Source of the DNA: Diphasiastrum complanatum
Lineage: Eukaryota; Streptophyta; Lycopodiopsida; Lycopodiales; Lycopodiaceae
Reading direction: 5' to 3'
Length of the DNA: 64,000 nucleotides
NCBI GenBank assembly: GCA_029204225.1
Contig: CM055104.1
Coordinates: 43,679,148 to 43,743,147 of the forward strand
The translations under genes were made by a program, and so were the position numbers. How positions within the stretch are numbered: the first letter of the stretch is position 1; the number at the start of each line of letters is the position of its first letter. A model generated the notes under the pieces. The model was not told the origin of the DNA, did no database searches, and saw nothing but the letters and a program-made list of their open reading frames with translations. Of the stretch, positions 21,601 to 33,903 are shown piece by piece.

Positions 21601-24257
21601 CTCTTGTGACCTGTCGTATCAAAAGTTAAAATAGGTTACAAAATGACCCAAGTTTAAGAGAACTGCAGTAAGTTGTAACCATATCTTGGGTACAAGGATC
21701 TGCTTGCTAAGGAGACTGTAGAGTTGGAACTTGCCACTTGGAACTTAGGGTTTAGAAATTAGGAGTATAACTGAAATTTGAGCTCAGAGCTGATAATAGT
21801 GACTAGTGACTAGTCTGATATGGATAATGGTAGCTAGGTAGAGTCTAGACCGTTCTACGTAGGACCGTAGATTGTAATTTAAAATTTTGTTTCAAGGTTG
21901 AAAGTTGAAGTTCAAACTTATTTGCAAATTGCAATGTCGAGACCGGAGAAAAGAATAGACAAGAAGGTTATGACAATGTTTGAGAAACCCAAAAAATTTA
22001 GGTTAGAAACTTAGATTCATCATTTAACATTGAACTGTGAACATTCTATATGTAACTACTAACATAATACATTAAATACCAAAATCAAAATTGTAAAACC
22101 ATTAACATACAGTAGTGAATAGTGGAGCTAATTTCAGATGGTTACATGCTGGTCCAGCAAGCTTCAAGGTTCATCACTCTACATTTGATCACATTTTCAC
22201 TCTCAGGTCAACTATTGAGGAGGCTAGATCAAGGAGAGAGAGGGTCTATTGTTGTTTTGTTGATTTTAGGAAAGCCTTTGACACTGTATCATCACATCCT
22301 AATCCAGAGACTGATGGCACTATATGAGATGGTCACGAGTTGCTTCAGGAAAGATGAGAGAATGTCTCTAGATTATGCTTGTTGAGTTCGACATGTCCCT
22401 CCTTTAGATTGAGGCTGTCTTCTAGTTGATCATTTACATACAGAGAGTTATAGAGTTTGGAGCTAGGGATATGAAATACCAAATCTCTATACAAGCATGT
22501 GACCCTACCCGAGCCTGTACCACTAGCAAATTTGGTCTCTGTATGGTAAACTGAGTCCCACGTGAATCTGCGTAAAGAGGGTAGACCCTGCTCCTGGATC
22601 TCATGAGGCTCTCACGAGTCTTTATAAAGAACGGAATACTGCTACCATTAGTAAAGTCTCTCAAATCAATTATTACTTGCTTTCACAGAATAATGGATCC
22701 CGTTTTGATTCCAAAGGCCTATCTGCAATTGGTGTGGCTGCGACCTCGGTATTGAAACTGTTGTGTACACCATCATGTCAAATTTCAGCCTGAGAGATGA
22801 AGTGCAGCATGTTGAATCTGTTGGTTGACAACATGTGGATATAATTTGAAATAACTCTCCAATCGGAGAATCCAATTTTGCAGCTCAGAACCATCTTGTG
22901 ACCTTGAATACATGGAAAGACACTTTATCTCAAAAATCACAGACAAACTATCCATGAGCAGGAGATGTACGAGGCAGATCGGTCTCCATATCAATAGGAG
23001 CAACATTGGGTAAAACAATGGTAGATGTGGGAGGAATGATAGGAGTGGGGTTGGCTCTAAATAAGGCGAACAAAACTACATCCAAGTATAGGAGCCATAG
23101 CAGTCATCTGATCCCCAAGAGTTGGTGGGTAGTAGTAGCAGGAACATTAGCTATTTGGTGACTATGAAAGTCCAATTGAGATTGGGTGTGTGAAAAAGGA
23201 CGATTCTCTAACTAAGAAAACCTAATGAAAGACAATGGCTGCCAATAGCGCAGGCAAATTTCCAACTAGGATCTCCAAAAAATAGACATCCCTTACAAAA
23301 AGCTCAGGACATCAAACTCAATTATCTTAGAAATGAGAAACTCTGGCTCCTATTTACACTTAGTAAGGAGCATCTTGGAAGGTTCCTATAACGCATTTTA
23401 GAATCTAAATAGGCTCTTCCAAAAACTGCGGTCCGAAACTTAATAAAATAATAACAAAAAATAGTTACAAGTCCCAAAAGTAAGAAGCTACTCATGGAAT
23501 TGTATATTAGAGAAAATATGGAATTGTGTCCATAGTAATAATATATGTTAATTTTTTTAATAACTAGAAACAAAACATGGTTCGTATGTCAGAATGGACG
23601 TTCCAATTTAAAAGTATCAAAATGAATATATATGCCTTGTTTCGAAATTTGTATGAATCGTGCTTCAAAATGAAGTTGCCAAAATTTTCGAAACAAGGCC
23701 AATTTTTTTAAAACATACCCATTTTGGGGGGGGAAGGAAGGCGGCGAATAGCTAAAAATTAGAGATGACTGTTATTATGAAGTAAAGACAAAAAAATGAC
23801 ATAACTAGTTGCAACATGAAAAGCCCTTCCAAATTATGATTTTTTTCTTAGTATCAAAAATTCGTTATATATGTTACGAACAAAAAGTTCCAAGTTAAAA
23901 GAGTAGAAACAGGTATCTATGGTGTAGTTTGTAAGAAACTCTTGTAAAAGCAATGACTAGATGGAAACAGTTTAACCAAATTTTAATACAGCTTGTCCAC
24001 TTGCACAATTATTCATTTACTGGTGAGTTTCCATGCTGAAGCAGAAGGGTTCCTCTAGATCACACTGCTCAATATTTAAGAGTACTCGAATTTTGTGCAA
24101 CTTCAATTTCTAATCTACATTTATGTGGTTTCTTTCTTTAAAAAAAAGTGTCAAGTAGTTTAAGCATAGCAAATTGATGTGATTGCAACAGGTCCTTGAG
24201 GAGATCCAGAAATTGTTGAAGCAACAGAAAAAGTCAAGACAAATGAGACACTTTTAG
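15654..24257 (+). CDS. Shikimate kinase, 5' exons not found, with frameshifts
   Basis: The enzyme phosphorylates shikimate to shikimate-3-phosphate in the plastid, on the route to chorismate. Exons with GT-AG borders: 15654-15706, 15803-15857, 15958-16031, 16218-16305, 16669-16750, 16915-17047, 17205-17283, 17388-17452 and 24192-24257 (stop TAG). Visible motifs are the Walker A GMMGSGKST, the shikimate-binding D of FFDSDK across an intron, ATGGGAVVR, the lid arginine in TETRPLL, and a final helix VLEEIQKLLKQQ. The intact Walker A argues for a true kinase over the degenerate SKL1 class. The transit-peptide exon was not found upstream. Two single-base indels break the frame: an eighth T at 16019-16026 and a missing G near 16717. 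The last intron is 6.7 kb and holds LINE and gag remnants. Confidence 0.88.
18594..19550 (-). mobile_element. Internally deleted LINE copy with intact 3' hairpin
   Basis: The minus-strand frame 19194-18874 encodes MDRYATSLHT...SPRPSEFSFFTSDMVLAAIKKMKSHKA, matching the pre-RT region of the main LINE (YATKLYT...SPRPTHYTLFTPHMVENAIKHAKLHKA). Around 19400-19440 is a WYDAEC block shared with the main copy. The reverse-transcriptase core is missing, and the frame runs almost directly into the 3' UTR and a stem-loop at 18626-18655, then a (GAAA)n/(GA)n tail. It is thus a deletion derivative of the same LINE family. Confidence 0.78.
18626..18655 (-). other. 3'-terminal stem-loop of the deleted LINE
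   Basis: GTCTT (18626-18630) pairs with AAGAC (18651-18655), and CATGCC (18634-18639) pairs with GGCATG (18644-18649) around an AAAA loop. The outer stem is identical to that of the main LINE, while the inner stem differs by paired substitutions. Confidence 0.72.
22115..22385 (+). pseudogene. LINE reverse-transcriptase fragment
   Basis: Frame 22115-22327 encodes STFDHIFTLRSTIEEARSRR then VYCCFVDFRKAFDTV. This matches the main LINE segment STSDQIFILRCIIEEAQHQR and FYCCFVDFRKAFDSV (RT motif A). After that the frame is broken and a piece matching the next helix (LYE-V-x-x-x-FR) appears in another frame. It is opposite in strand to the other LINE copies in the window. Only about 270 bp remain. 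Confidence 0.82.
22430..23250 (-). pseudogene. Gypsy gag remnant
   Basis: On the minus strand about 22920-22790 reads DGSELQNWILRLESYFKLYP, then QQIQHAALHLSG. This is the retrotransposon Gag pattern (W-I-x-x-x-E-x-Y-F followed by A-x-L-x-L-x-G). Frameshifts follow. Upstream in the same orientation is a Pro/Thr-rich stretch typical of Gag N-termini. Further down, 22664-22434 is an open but unrecognised frame. No LTR was identified. Confidence 0.6.
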
Positions 24258-25287
24258 GATTTCTTATGTTAGTATAGTGTCATACATCTGCAAGACTGTT
24301 TTAACCCATTGTAAGCTTGACTTGTTTATAGAAATATCAAGAAATATTTTTGGTATAAAACCCTTTGTTTGACCTTGAAGTGGTAAAAAATGATGCCACA
24401 AATTTTTTTGAAATATAGTTAGTCATTTGTGGGAGGTACAAATACCAGCAATATGACACATTTTTGTATGCCCTCTATAAGGCAGGGGCACCTACATAGG
24501 ATGGTATCTTTTAGCTTGTGTTAAGAATTGGAAGATCTTGTTTTCTATTTAGGATAAAAGAAGATATACAAAATAAAGAAGTGAAGTTTGCATTCAAATA
24601 TGTGCTCTAGTGAGTGTGTTTCATAGGAGCATGTTTCGTGAATTGTTGGGCTGCGCATACTATTTTTTGCGTCCTGAGAGAAACAGCTTCAGTATGTGTG
24701 GAACAAGCTTAATTCATCCTCAGCAGTAAAGAACTATAAACTTGGGATTAATGTGGTTATCTTCAGTGAACACAGATGCTGACGCGGAATCAAGAACTTT
24801 TTCATCAATATTTTTAAAAGTGAAATGTACATGCTGATTAATTGGAGTCACAGTTTAGATGGTGGGTCTGCTATAAGTGCTTATGATTGCATTATGCAGA
24901 AATGGTTGACTCCGGCGTGTCTATTCGATTCCTAGCAAGCTAGATCAAACATTGGAAATGCATTGTGCAATCGCATATCCCTCAAACAGTCAGCTGAACA
25001 TGTCTCCATGTGGATTGAAGATAAACTTCAGACAAACTTGTTCTTTTCATCACACTTCATCAAACAAACAAACACTAAATTTTACGGCCCTACATAAGTT
25101 GAAGTCTTTTTTTAGTAAACAATATCTCTTCTGCTTGGCTCATTTGATTTCACTGACCCAAAGAATATCTTCATTATATTAGAAGATACTCTCAACATAT
25201 TCCTTTGTGCGTGTGCACGCGCGTGTGCATGTGTGCATAAAATGCTTGTCGAACATGTGTAGTCGTATGCATGAAATGCACCTCTTT
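24258..25287. other. Shikimate kinase 3' flank, no further gene
   Basis: This is AT-rich sequence after the TAG stop, presumably 3' UTR and intergenic DNA. A short alternating purine-pyrimidine tract (GTGCGTGTGCACGCGCGTGTGCATG) lies near 25207-25235 and could adopt Z-DNA. No protein-like frame was recognised. Confidence 0.5.
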
Positions 25288-25949
25288 CAAGAGCTCTTTT
25301 GAGACCTGCTCACATTAGTGTCTGAAGTGTTCAGCCTGCACAGTTGAACTCTTTTGAATGCCTAGAAATAAATTGCGGTTCCTCCTGCAGGACCCCGATC
25401 AACCACCCATGTTCATATTGTTGATAGATGAACTTTGTTCTTGATAAACAAAACTTTTGTACCTTTTCATCCCATGGCCATTTGATGTCAAGTAGAGATC
25501 TCTCCCCCCCCGCCCCCCGCTGATATCAAAAGAAGCAAAATACTTCGAGAATATGTTGCCATAATATTCTGCTGATGACCTAAAGGGACCCGGCTTTTGA
25601 GATTGTCAAATTCAGTTCTTTGGTTACTCTTATGAAGCCTTGTTTTCAAGGGGGTGTGCATGCTCAAACTTAATTGTCATAAGTTATATAGCTCTTATGA
25701 CATTATATTCATAAGATGTATAGTGATAATATGTAACTAGGCCTCATGCTCATTTACAGTGTGTAACCTTTCATGTTCCACCATCCATTTTATAAGATTT
25801 TGTACAGATGTTTCAACACTTACACAACATGGTATTCTAACATTGTCTAACACATGCCTTCTAGCATGTTTTCTAAATGGTGCCACATGATCTACTTTGT
25901 TGTCTCATCGCAGAACACAAAAGACTTTCCTAGTAGAGCTCTTGATGGC
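25288..25949. repeat. Copy 1 of a duplicated segment of about 0.7 kb
   Basis: From GCTCTTTTGAGACCTGCTCAC to AGAGCTCTTGATGG this segment matches 44006-44774 in the same orientation, with scattered substitutions and small indels. It has a C-rich patch (about 25504-25518) where the second copy has a C-run followed by a huge (CT)n expansion. No coding frame is shared. It is either a segmental duplication or two copies of an unclassified dispersed repeat. Confidence 0.85.
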
Positions 25950-26499
25950 AAATGTGAATCTGGTTGGTGAGTTTAGTTAGCAAGAAGTGCACCCATGACA
26001 TTACAGGCTTTTTATGTGATACGAGTATTTCGTAATTGCATTTCTCCCCTTCATTTAAGTCCCATTTGGTCTATTTGCAAAGTTCTCTGCTCATCATATG
26101 AAAGACATGACTTACCATGCTTGTATCTCTTAAATGAAGTCTATGAAACTTAATGTTCTCTCTAGCTCTTTTTGAAGTTTCATTTTGTCTCTTTCCGCCA
26201 TAGTTGAGTTGGGTAGGATGTTGCTTGCGCCAATGGCTAGCGAGCAAAAGTCTTGATCTACATGTGAAGAAGGGGTGTGTAGATGCCCATGGGTTCCAAA
26301 TTTCGCTTCATCGTAAATGTGAATGTATAGTGTAAATATTGCACTGCATAATCATGCTTGTGCAAAGTAATATCTATACGCGAAAAAATTAAAAATTTTG
26401 CTTATGACCATTTGTAATTGACAATGATTATCGCTTGTGATATGAATTACCTTAGAATTCATTGCACTTTTGTTCCATGGAACATTATATGTTTTAGCT

Positions 26500-26840
26500 C
26501 TTCAACGGGTGAGTTCACAATTCCGGATTGATGCAATCAATCAACCACATAGATTCATCACAGAAAGAAGAGAAGCTCTCCACACCAAACTCCCACAACA
26601 ATCTGTACTAATTACCAATAAAAGAGAAAGAATACATCATACGTAGTAACTAGGGCTCGATATATACTAGCCCAACTGTCTAGAAGCTTAGAGAGTGAAA
26701 AAGAACCGCTAAAGAAATGGTTAATTATTGCTTTTTTAACTCTTTCCCTCAATAATTAACGTCTACAAAACTCACAAAATTCATGGAACATGCCTCCATG
26801 ATAGCATAACAACTTATTTCAAAAAACATGTCACATCAAA
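26500..26840 (-). mobile_element. Probable 3' LTR of a deleted Copia element
   Basis: This region follows the RNase H end of the Copia remnant in its reading direction. On the minus strand it contains a leader-like sequence with TTAGTTACTACG and an AT-rich promoter-like stretch (GGGCTAGTATATATCGAGCC at about 26652-26671). Exact termini and the partner LTR are not resolved, so the call rests on position. Confidence 0.35.
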
Positions 26841-26937
26841 GCATCACAAGTAGAGTAAAAACGTAAGTCTTTCTCTCATAAATTGATCCTGTCAAGCTTC
26901 AAGCTTCAAGTTATTGCTTCAATGCGAAGCTTCTTTC

Positions 26938-27975
26938 TTAAATATTCAAATTTGTCTTTGCCAAACAACTTGTAAACACATCATCCAATTGCAATGTAGT
27001 ACTACAATGAGCCACATCCACATCTTTTGAGCAAAGCTTCTCGCATATGAAATGGTATTTTATCTCAATGTGCTCCATCCTTGCAAAGAATACAAGATCT
27101 TTGGCTAATTGTATTCCACTTTGGATATCGCTAAGAATGATCGTACCTTTAGCTTGTCTTGCATTGATTTCACTAAGCAATTGACGTAGCCAGACTGCTT
27201 CTTGTGTTGTTGAACATAGCGCCTTATATTCAGCTTCAATGCTATAAAGCGGTACTTTATCTTGCTTTTTACTAGACTAGGGGAAACAACAGTACCAATT
27301 TTAAAAGTATAACATGTGGTTGACCTCCTATCATCAATACTACTAGCCTAGTCGGCATCAACATAACTCTCCAGCTTACGTAAACCATACTATCTTGTAT
27401 AAATAAGACCTAGATTAGGCATACCTTTTGATGTACATCAAGTTACACTTGGTTGCTTTCTAATGATCCATTCTTGGTGTTGCCGTAAATTGACTAACCA
27501 AGCTCACAACATAACAAATATTTGCTCTAGTGGTAGTGAGATATATAAGGCTTCCAACTTGTTGCATTCTCAAGCATATAGTAACAACTTTAGCTTTTAA
27601 ATGATTATTTGTTGTGCACTCGACTCCATTGATTTGCTCACTTGTCATTTTATTATTGAAATTTCCCTTGAGATTGTTCATGTCGGAGCCCCACTAGCAA
27701 TCCACCATGCATTCTCTCCTTTGAAGCTTCAGATGAAAAATTGGTCATTCCTCATTATAGAGTTGATGTTCCTCTTCTTTGCTGAATTTTGCTTGCCTCT
27801 CTTGTGCATTTTTCCTCTTGAAGCGTTTCGATGCAAAGTGGCCCTTCTTGCCACACAAGTAGCGCTTGAATCTTGACTTAGTCTTCCTTCCACTAGTTGC
27901 CATATCAAAAACATTGTGGTACACAAAGTAACACTTGTGAGCTGTGATCAGAGGTGAAGGCCCAGGTGTTTGCAA
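26938..27975 (-). pseudogene. Copia polyprotein remnant with a large internal deletion
   Basis: In minus-strand order, 27975-27745 carries a CCHC-like zinc knuckle (YLCGKKGHFASKRF, last Cys lost) from Gag. Then 27681-27460 carries VGSLIYLTTTRANICYVVSLVSQF, the end of the reverse transcriptase. Finally 27180-26938 carries LLSEINARQ-like and SDIQSGIQLAKDLVFFARMEHIEIKYHFI, the Copia RNase H C-terminus. Protease, integrase and most of RT are missing between Gag and RT. Stops and frameshifts occur between the parts. It is non-functional. Confidence 0.85.
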
Positions 27976-29435
27976 CCTTATAGTGACTTAAAGTTTTATC
28001 GAGATCCACAAAGGTCTTGATCACTATCTATTTCACTCTCCTCACCAATGTCAATAATGATTGGAAAAATTGTCTTGCCTAAATCACCAAGAATAAAGCT
28101 CTCAAGCTTGGGTTAAAAATCAAAGTTAGTCTAGGTTTTTGGCAAGTACCTAGAAACTTCCATAAGTTGATTAGCTTAGGCAAGATCACTCAAGAAGTTG
28201 GTATAAATAGGCATACAAAATTGGGAGAAATTCAGAGTCTCTCATTCTTCTCTCATTCATTCTTATGAAAGATATCTCTTTGGATTTCTACATCAATCTC
28301 TTGCATCTTGGTGGTGATATCGTGAATTTTTGTGTGTAGAATGTGACTTTATTATCCATATGAATTCACACGTGTGTGTACTATTATTGTACAACTGCTA
28401 TACGGATAGGGACAATATCATATGATATCTAAGTGTTTATGACAAGTTCTTGTTGAGTTTTCATCTTCTATGTGTAGTTGATGTATGATTTCTACATTGG
28501 TAGTGAACCTAATTGTGCTATCCAAATTAGTTAAAGATCAAAGGGCATAATTAGGTCATTTCGATCTGATTTTTTCATAGATTGTACTTATCGGCCCTCC
28601 CTAAGTTCACTTGCAACTCACTTGATGTTCACAAAGACACAAGTAGCAAAATTTTATTGATCTTGATTCAAAAAACTCTCTTTGTGAATGGAGATATAAT
28701 GAATATGCATCAAACTCCTATCAAATCTCATCAAAAAACAACTCACACTTGATGGAGAAAATTTGAATCTAGAAGTTCACAAAGACTTCACTTAAATTTA
28801 ATGACTCAAAAAAGACTTCTAGCCTTCCAAAAGATTTATAGTCTTCGCCCTCTCACTCTTTCACAAGTATTGAGTGGAGATATGATGAGTTCATTTCAAA
28901 TTCTAGTCAAATCCAATAAAAAAATCAATGACTTTTGTAAAACGATGACTCTCTTACACCTCTTCTTCTTGATGATCCAACAAGACGTGTAAAATCACTT
29001 TTTAGGACTTTTTTCCAGCACTTATTTAGGAAAGAATTTACCAAGATTGTTCATTATAAATCATACGGCATGGTCAAACCAAATAACGGAGGAATTGTTT
29101 TTGCAATTGTCACTGCACCTACATTTGAAGAAGGGCCCTTTCAAGTTCTAGATGTGGGCTTGGTGCAAATTCATTCTATTGAAACCGGTTTCAAAATGGC
29201 CTATAGTTCTTGCCCAAGTCTGCTCAGAAGGACATCTAGAGGGTTTGAATTCATTCATTCTAATCATTGTATCAAATGCAATGGGAGTGTCAAAAGCGAG
29301 ATTTTTATGAAAAGCAGCAAGCTTGCAAGTTTGAATCTCGACATCAATCAACTCAATGGTATGAAAGATCTAATTCGTAAGCTAAAGAACCAATTTTGTA
29401 TACAATTTGGAACGGTCCACAATATCCTATAGATA
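27976..29435. other. AT-rich stretch, possible LTR remnant, no gene
   Basis: TATAAATAG near 28203 followed by CTCTCATTCTTCTCTCATTC on the plus strand resembles a plant LTR promoter and R-region start, but no matching LTR was found. A plus-strand frame of 120 residues at 29070-29432 has no recognisable motif and is probably fortuitous. Confidence 0.4.
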
Positions 29436-29439
29436 GTTT

Positions 29440-30830
29440 ATAATGCTTGCCTACATGTAATACCCGAGAATCTTTTGGAATTCTAAGATATACCCAATCA
29501 TCAACTTTAAAATCTCCAGAGATCTCTGAAGATTTGCATAGTGCTTAGCTCTATCTTGAGCACTACGAATACTATCACATGACACTTGTAGCATTTCTTG
29601 CATATCATGCAAAACATCAACAACCTTCTGGATCTTAATAGATTTAACCTCCACATTCACTAGAGATCTAATTTGAAAATTGTACATCAACATAAACAAA
29701 CTATAACTTGTAGCACAATCCTTTCTATTATTATATACAAACTCAATCAGTGGAATGTAATTTTTCCAATGAGATTTTCTGTGAGAAACATATGTCCTCA
29801 ACATATCCTCCATAGTCTGATTAGTTCTTTCCATTTGGCCATATGATTCAGGACAATCAGTCGAACTAAAACTAAAGAAAATTTTCAGTTTATGGAATAC
29901 TGCTAACCCGAAGTGACTTATGAACTTAGGATCTCTATCACTAACACTGAAATAATCTTTCAGCAAAGATCTGGGCTAATTCAAAAGCTTTAGTAGTCGA
30001 CTTAATTGGTATGAACGTAACTAGCATAGTTAGCTTGTCCACTACAACCCAAATAGAACCATTTTGTTGTTGGGTCCTTGGAAGTCCAACTAGAAAGTCC
30101 ATCGATATACTCTCTCATCTCTTATCAAGGCTATCCAATGGATTCAACAAACCGTCAACTTTAATGCATTCAATCTTAGCTAGTTGACAAGGTTTGCATT
30201 TAATCACATATGACTCAATATATGGCATGAGTTTTGGCCAATAAAACTATCCTCTAACCAAGTCTAGAGTCTTGTGTACACCAGGATGTCTTGCATATGA
30301 TAAGTCATGACATTCAAACGAAATTCTATGTTTGAGGTCATCTTTCTCTAGTACACAAACTTTTCCATTACGAAATAGCAATACATTTCGACTGGTAAAC
30401 TATTTCACAATTTTTCTTATCTTTTTTAATTAGCTAAGACTCTTGTGAACTCGTCCCAACACTGTCTTGATTTCTTCCAATCCAAACAATGTTCCAAATT
30501 TGACCATAATGAGATTCACTTTCAATATCGTTTTATAAGCGCAAGATATAAATCTGTAAAAATCTGGGTGAAAGATAATTCATTCAGTTTATCGATCCGA
30601 CTAAGAGCATCTGCAACTTGATTAGAGATGTCTCTTATATAGCGAATTTCATGATCGAATTTTTACATCAATTTGGCCCATCGGAGGTGCGATCTTAACT
30701 TGGTTGTAACCACTAAATCCGTCCAAAAAACTATATGCTTCTGCTCCAACAAGATGGTCCAATATGCTTTCAATAAAGGGTAAAAGAAAGTGATCCTCAA
30801 ACAAAACAATCTTGGTACTTGATCAATGGC
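29440..30830 (-). pseudogene. Gypsy pol remnant: RT piece, RNase H end, integrase
   Basis: On the minus strand, 30740-30700 holds FLDGFSGYNQVKIA, a reverse-transcriptase motif. Near 30650-30590 is DHEIRYIRDISNQVADALSR, the end of RNase H. Around 30300-30180 come H-H and C-x2-C residues of the integrase zinc finger (CHDLSYARHPGVHKT, then CKPCQL). At 29966-29451 is the integrase core (SDRDPKFISHF, then ERTNQTMEDMLRTYV). Stops and a deletion between RT and RNase H are visible. The integrase pattern resembles the chromovirus branch of Gypsy; that is inference. Confidence 0.85.
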
Positions 30831-30902
30831 TTCCTTAATGCTTGAAATTGTTCGGGAGTAAGTTGCACTCCAACTTGAACAATTTTCTATGGCTCTCTTG
30901 TT

Positions 30903-31734
30903 TCAGCAAGATTCATTGGCTGAGTCTTTTGGTTCATGATGAGCCTTGGGTAACATAATCACAACATCATCCAAAGTATAGCGTTTGAAATGCTTGGGCA
31001 TATCATGCTGGACTTCTTTTGATTGTTCCTTTTCATAAGGGTTGATCTTTGGTCTCCATTTAGCTTTCTTGGCAGGAATTGATCGTGGAGGTGATGACTT
31101 TCTAGATGATGTGCTCATCTTTGAAGGTGATGACTTCCTTGATGGTGATTTCTTGCAAGAAGTCTGACTTGAAGAATCATACTTGACCTTCTCCTTTCCT
31201 TTATCCAATAAAGGTAGTACATTCTTAGAAGATGATTTTCCCCATTTCAGGACCGTATTATAGTGTTGCTTAGTTTGTTTCTTTGTCATTGGTCCTGGAG
31301 CTTTTTTTCCTTCAATATAATTGCTTTTGGTGGCTTTATTGTTGGTTCATCCGGAATATCTCGAACTCCAAATCTTGTAGGATCCATGTGATTGAGAATC
31401 TGCTCGTTCGTAAGTTCTGTATCTCCATCGTAAGTCAAGGCATGACTAACATGTATTAGGTCATTTTCAATCGGATCTGAAATTGGATTAGTTGATATCC
31501 AAGCCAATTCATCATATTCAATGGAAAAGTGATCGGCGTATCCAAAGTTTGATAAAGTAAGAAAATTTCATTCAATTCAGATTGATTATCTCGTTGACAC
31601 ATATAGTCTGCTGTACAATCCACTGTTGCAAGGGCTTGATTCCAATTGACAGTGTCGGTTTGAGAGTCATAGTGAACTCCCAGAGTCTTCACAACATTAT
31701 ATTGTCGACCATGTTCCAAGGATTGAATCAACAC
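30903..31734 (-). pseudogene. Gypsy segment between protease and RT, spacer region
   Basis: Three minus-strand frames (31734-31456, 31507-31286 and 31289-30903) align with 57200-56428 of the Gypsy element near 57 kb. Shared words are HYDS(K/Q)TD, MDTPITFGLNMIN (here LDTPITFPLNMMN), HALTY, and FK(R/N)YTLDD(V/M)VIM. The middle is a Ser/Lys/Pro-rich stretch. At 31.72-31.74 kb the sequence switches to a plus-strand Gypsy integrase. It is a fragment of a second copy of that family. Confidence 0.75.
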
Positions 31735-31739
31735 CAGTT

Positions 31740-33015
31740 AATATTGAAGTGGATGATGACCTACCAGATGCTGTATTGTTTTATGTTAAAGCATTACTTG
31801 AGTGGGCAACGTATATTGTTGAATATCTGATGCTAGGCCAACCCAATGACTCCTTGAGTACAAAAGAGACAATTGATTCGTAATGTACAACCTTATCGAT
31901 TGATTGCGGGACAATTGTATTGCCGAGGAAGGGATGATATTTTGCGAAGATGTGTTTTGCTGCATGAAGTACTTGAACTTATCATGTTTTCACATGATGG
32001 CATGGGCGGAGGATATTTTTCAACAGATATCACTGTTCACAAACTTTTTACAATCAAGGTGTTGGTGGCCTACACTTCATAAAGATACGGAAAATTATAT
32101 TCAGTCATGTGATTTTTGTCAACGAGCACGTCGTCCCTACATGATAGAATTATGAAACTTTACACCCAGTTCTATCACAAGCACCGTTCGAGAAATGGGG
32201 CCTTGACTATGTGGGTCCTATTCATCCTGTGACAAGAGGATCTCAGGCCAGATACATCATCGTTGCAACTGATTATATGAACAAGTGGGTTGAAGCGAAA
32301 GCAGTTTGAGTTGCAGATGCAAAATTAACAGCTAAGTTCCTCTATGAAAACGTCATTACTAGATTTGGATGTCCTATCGAGATTGTAAGTGATCACGGAA
32401 CACACTTTGTGAATGAAACAATAAAGTGTCTGTTGGAAAACTTTTTTTGTTATTCATCGGTTTAGTACTCCGTATTATTGGAGGGATAATGGTCAAGCTG
32501 AATCTTCCAATAAGATCCACTGCAATATTATGACAAAAACGGTGGAAGCAAGTTGTTTTGATTGGGAACATAAGCTTTATGCAGCATTATGGGCATTCAG
32601 AATAACTTACAAAGGTAGTACAAATCAAATGCCATTCCAGCTTGTCTATGGTGAAGATGTAGTTATGCTAATTGAATTCTTGATACCATCCTTACACATA
32701 GCGGCAATGGAACAGTTGGATGATGCGAAATCCTTACAGATGCATCATGAGGCTTTACAAAAACTTTGTGAAACTAGATTGATGGCAGTTCATGCATTAG
32801 CAACAGAGAAAGCTTGTCACAAGGCATGGCACGATTGCCGATTACACAAAAAAGACATCCAGGATAGGTGTGGTTGGGTGTAGGGAACGTTTTAGAGATT
32901 TGGACACTTGGATTGAATCACAAGGCATTGATGAACTAATTATATCATGCAAGGGATCATCATCAACAAGAGCATCATCTAAGGCCAATGATGATCCAAA
33001 ATCAATATTTATGTG
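31740..33015 (+). pseudogene. Gypsy integrase remnant
   Basis: The integrase zinc finger at about 31960-32140 carries HDGMGGGYFSTDIT, then W(W)PTLHKDTENYIQSCDFCQRA (HHCC). The catalytic core follows at about 32190-32560: WGLDYVGPI with YIIVATDYMNKWVEAK, FGCPIEIVSDHGTHF, and FSTPYYWRDNGQAES. After that comes the C-terminal part to about 32880 (LWAFRITYKGSTNQMPFQLVYGEDVV). The core D, D and E residues are visible, but frameshifts and a TGA near 32310 break it. It is plus strand, opposite to the Gypsy segment it abuts. Confidence 0.87.
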
Positions 33016-33102
33016 ATTTATCCTATCAATAATATTCTAGATCTCTCTTGCAACTCTTTTCCTTGAAACCACTACAAAAGTTGAAAATGTTAGATGTATC
33101 AG

Positions 33103-33208
<106 letters not shown>

Positions 33209-33257
33209 CATGAAACATAAATTGAAATATAACCCAAACCGTAAACTAGTAGCATGA

Positions 33258-33420
<163 letters not shown>

Positions 33421-33658
33421 CCACCCTAAACACACATGAAGAGAAAAATAGAGAGAACATTATGGACTGCTAATCAAAACTACCGAACCACACGATTATA
33501 TCCTACTCCAGAATGTCACCACATGCTCCCTCCCTACGACATTTGGGATTTTTTGTGGAACTTATCTTTCAACAAAAAACATTTGAACCATGTCTTTAAC
33601 GAAAGAAAACACGGGCTACACATGTTCGTAGAATGTTGGTTACCTTTAACTCTTTCAT

Positions 33659-33855
<197 letters not shown>

Positions 33856-33903
33856 ATGAATGAGTCTATTATGGGTGATCAGATATGGAAATCAAGATTA
33901 ACT

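Larger units (their letters stand above)
17453..24191 (+). other. 6.7-kb terminal intron of the shikimate kinase gene
   Basis: The donor after ATTCAG is GTACAC, and the acceptor is GCAACAG at 24185-24191. The phase is 0 on both sides. Inside are a LINE remnant on the minus strand (18594-19550), a LINE reverse-transcriptase fragment on the plus strand (22115-22385) and a Gypsy gag remnant on the minus strand (22430-23250). The remainder (17.5-18.5, 19.6-22.1 and 23.3-24.2 kb) is AT-rich DNA without recognisable frames. A short array of TTTGAACCG-like words with 14-bp spacing lies at 21390-21435. Confidence 0.75.

Noticed and set aside
25207-25235. The GTGCACGCGCGTGTGCATG tract as a regulatory site.
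   Set aside because: It is a short alternating tract with Z-DNA potential only; there is no nearby promoter or conserved partner.
29070-29432. A 120-residue plus-strand frame.
   Set aside because: No recognisable motif, and it sits beside decayed retrotransposon DNA. It is probably fortuitous.
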